A stretch of 64,000 nucleotides of DNA. It comes from UBA1351 sp964563505. GTDB lineage: Bacteria; Bacillota; Clostridia; Lachnospirales; Vallitaleaceae. The stretch is taken from the NCBI GenBank assembly GCA_964563505.1, contig CAZLXW010000007.1:29143-93142 (forward strand), read 5' to 3'. The translations under genes were made by a program, and so were the position numbers. Positions 62,266 through 64,000 of this stretch are shown piece by piece. The notes beneath the pieces were generated by a model. The model was not told where the DNA came from. It saw only the letters and a program-made list of their open reading frames with translations, and ran no database searches. Each line of letters starts with the position of its first letter. Position 1 is the first letter of the stretch.

Positions 62266-64000
62266 TTATAGCATATCTTCGGGCTTAGAAAAATAATATC
62301 CTTGTATAATTTTATAACCGATATCTTTAATCGTATTATATTGATGTTCTTCCTCGACTCCTTCTGCAATTAAACGCAAGTCAAATTCATCCGCCAGCTC
62401 TTTAAGTGCTTTAAGCATAACTTTACTCTTGGCATTGGTTCCAATGGAATCAATAAGAACTTTGTCAATCTTAACTTCATTCACTTCTAAGTTGACCAAA
62501 TAATTTAGTGCGGAGTATCCGGTTCCAAAATCGTCCAATGAGATTCGTAAACCTTTGTCTCTCAACGTTCTAAGAATCTCGTTGACCCGTTCTATTCCAT
62601 TCATTGCAATACCTTCTGTAATTTCTAAAATCAATTGCTTCCCTTCAATCGAATGTACATACATAAGTGCCTCAACATCATCGACAAACCGGGCATCCAT
62701 TAGGTATGTTGGTTCTATATTTACTGAAATCGTAATATGGTCGTGGTATTTCGTGGAAAGCTTTTGAAAGTCGCCTAAAACCCGATCTAATACAAAATAG
62801 CCAAATTCTCGATGGAGTCCAATTCGATTAATCAAAGCAATAAATTCTAAAGGAGAGATATTTCCATACTCTTTCGTTTTCCACCTTGACAAGGCTTCGA
62901 CTCCGACCACCTCAAATGAATCCACATGGACTTGTGTCTGATAGACGACTTTAAAATTCGTATAACTGACCAAATCTTTTTTTAATTGTTCCATGAGATA
63001 TGTATCCCGCTTTAATTGATCTTCAAAGACGACGTCATAAGCAATGACATTTTGTACATTCGAATATTTCGCATAAGTCATCGCCAACATGGCCTTACGA
63101 TAAGCGTCTTCAAAAGAGTCATCCTCGGGTTCAATTTTTGCATATGCAACATAATAACCTAACAAATTTGATAGATTTTCATCAACAAATGCTTGAGCTA
63201 ACTGTAATTCTATTCGATATAAACTTTGATTCAATTGGTCCTCATCGTTCCCCGGTATCCACATAGCAAATTGGTTGCCACCAGTTCTCGCTAATAATTC
63301 ACCTTTCTTATTTGTATCCATAAGATATTTCGTTCCTGTTTTTAATATTCGGTCACCAATGCCCGAACCGTAAATCGAATTAATAATATTTAGATTTTTA
63401 AAACTTAATATAAAAATCCAGCCACTTATTGGATGATTTTCTTGAATATTTTGAATAGATTGAGTGAAAGCCATATAATTTGGAAGTTGTGTTAATTGAT
63501 CATAATAGGCCAACTGATTGGCATAATGTACAGAAGTCTCTAGTTCATCAATATTCTCAAGCAGATGATTACGAATCGCATAGGCCGCAAAACGAAAAAT
63601 AAAGGCAAAAAGAATAACAAGTAGTATCTGAATGATCCATATTCCGGCATGCATCTGGGCCGGATTAACAAAGCCTGTTTTCCATGACCACCACCATAGA
63701 AACAAAAGGCTTAGGACGGAGATGACGGCCACGATGATGCTCTGTCTTTTTTCTAATAATAAAATAGCCATTCCATTACTTAATAAAATTAATGATATGG
63801 CGCCACTTGAAAAACCTCCATCCATAAACGAACTTATTCCAATTCCCATGGCTAAAGCAATAACAACCGCGACTTTAATCTCACGACGCAACTGTCGACG
63901 AATTATATATACACCAATCAAAATAATTCCTACAAGAACGTCCAAATAAACAAAATGATTCGGAATGTCTGTAAATGCAATTGCTAGGGCTGAAAGCCAT
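62266..64000 (-). CDS. Degenerate GGDEF plus EAL phosphodiesterase, N-terminus cut by window edge
   Basis: The frame is open to the window edge, so the start is missing; 578 residues are visible. About five membrane helices come first. The GGDEF domain is degenerate (TGGNQFAMWIPG instead of GGDEF), so it should not make c-di-GMP. The EAL domain is complete: VGVEALSRWK, ISVNIEPTYLMD, LILEITEGIAM, LDDFGTGYSALNYL, VKIDKVLID and AEGVEEEHQ hold the metal and catalytic residues. It should hydrolyse c-di-GMP, opposing the cyclase at the end of the operon. Confidence 0.9.
   Translation of the reverse strand, partial: WLSALAIAFTDIPNHFVYLDVLVGIILIGVYIIRRQLRREIKVAVVIALAMGIGISSFMDGGFSSGAISLILLSNGMAILLLEKRQSIIVAVISVLSLLFLWWWSWKTGFVNPAQMHAGIWIIQILLVILFAFIFRFAAYAIRNHLLENIDELETSVHYANQLAYYDQLTQLPNYMAFTQSIQNIQENHPISGWIFILSFKNLNIINSIYGSGIGDRILKTGTKYLMDTNKKGELLARTGGNQFAMWIPGNDEDQLNQSLYRIELQLAQAFVDENLSNLLGYYVAYAKIEPEDDSFEDAYRKAMLAMTYAKYSNVQNVIAYDVVFEDQLKRDTYLMEQLKKDLVSYTNFKVVYQTQVHVDSFEVVGVEALSRWKTKEYGNISPLEFIALINRIGLHREFGYFVLDRVLGDFQKLSTKYHDHITISVNIEPTYLMDARFVDDVEALMYVHSIEGKQLILEITEGIAMNGIERVNEILRTLRDKGLRISLDDFGTGYSALNYLVNLEVNEVKIDKVLIDSIGTNAKSKVMLKALKELADEFDLRLIAEGVEEEHQYNTIKDIGYKIIQGYYFSKPEDML

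Overview
The window is low-GC DNA from a Clostridia-type Firmicute, most likely near Lachnospirales/Vallitaleaceae. That reading rests on strong AGGAGG ribosome sites, S-layer homology (SLH) proteins, YesM/YesN two-component pairs, a BmrCD-like ABC exporter and a Gram-positive folate operon. I do not name a genus. There is no rRNA, CRISPR array, insertion sequence or prophage gene. Both window edges cut through genes.

Layout. 1-3.6 kb (minus): a membrane-anchored sugar-binding-type protein, a YesM kinase and a YesN regulator (cut by the edge). 3.7-5.8 kb: two RlmH-family genes facing each other, then a DUF815 ATPase. 6-10 kb: an AI-2E-family membrane protein, an inverted repeat carrying DnaA-box-like sequences, and a large lipoprotein with a C39-like peptidase domain. 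10-14 kb: a heterodimeric ABC exporter behind a leader peptide and two tandem terminators, with a 45-residue gene at its end. 14-21.7 kb: topB, a TetR/adaptor/RND efflux operon and a DUF2721 protein. 21.8-27.4 kb (plus): folE-pabA-pabB-pabC-HD-folP-folBK. 27.4-31 kb: an AlbA_2/Schlafen-type gene split by a frameshift at ten adenines, a small Fe-S membrane protein and a PrsA-like foldase. 31-41.4 kb: three surface-protein genes, two of them giant. 41.5-50.4 kb: two small membrane proteins, then a sugar-uptake operon (binding protein, two permeases, GH3 glycosidase) with its own YesM/YesN pair. 50.6-52.9 kb (plus): a short upstream ORF, mgtE and uppP. 53-57.9 kb: a structured inverted repeat, a TolC-family protein, a propeller protein and an SLH protein. 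57.9 kb: tRNA-Thr(CGU), whose 3' part overlaps the end of an antisense alcohol dehydrogenase gene. 59-64 kb: a c-di-GMP and CheY/CheX-like signalling operon.

Most interesting observation. The two convergent RlmH-family genes at 3684-4543 look like complementary halves of one enzyme. The minus-strand copy keeps the SAM-binding knot but has lost the conserved C-terminal tail. The plus-strand copy has a degenerate SAM loop and an internal deletion but keeps a near-perfect tail ending in YHK. RlmH homodimers are known to build each active site from the SAM pocket of one subunit and the tail of the other. The pair therefore suggests an obligate heterodimeric RlmH. Other points worth a look are the attenuator in front of the ABC exporter, the mgtE upstream ORF, the A10 frameshift, the structured element at 53.1 kb and the giant surface-protein operon.
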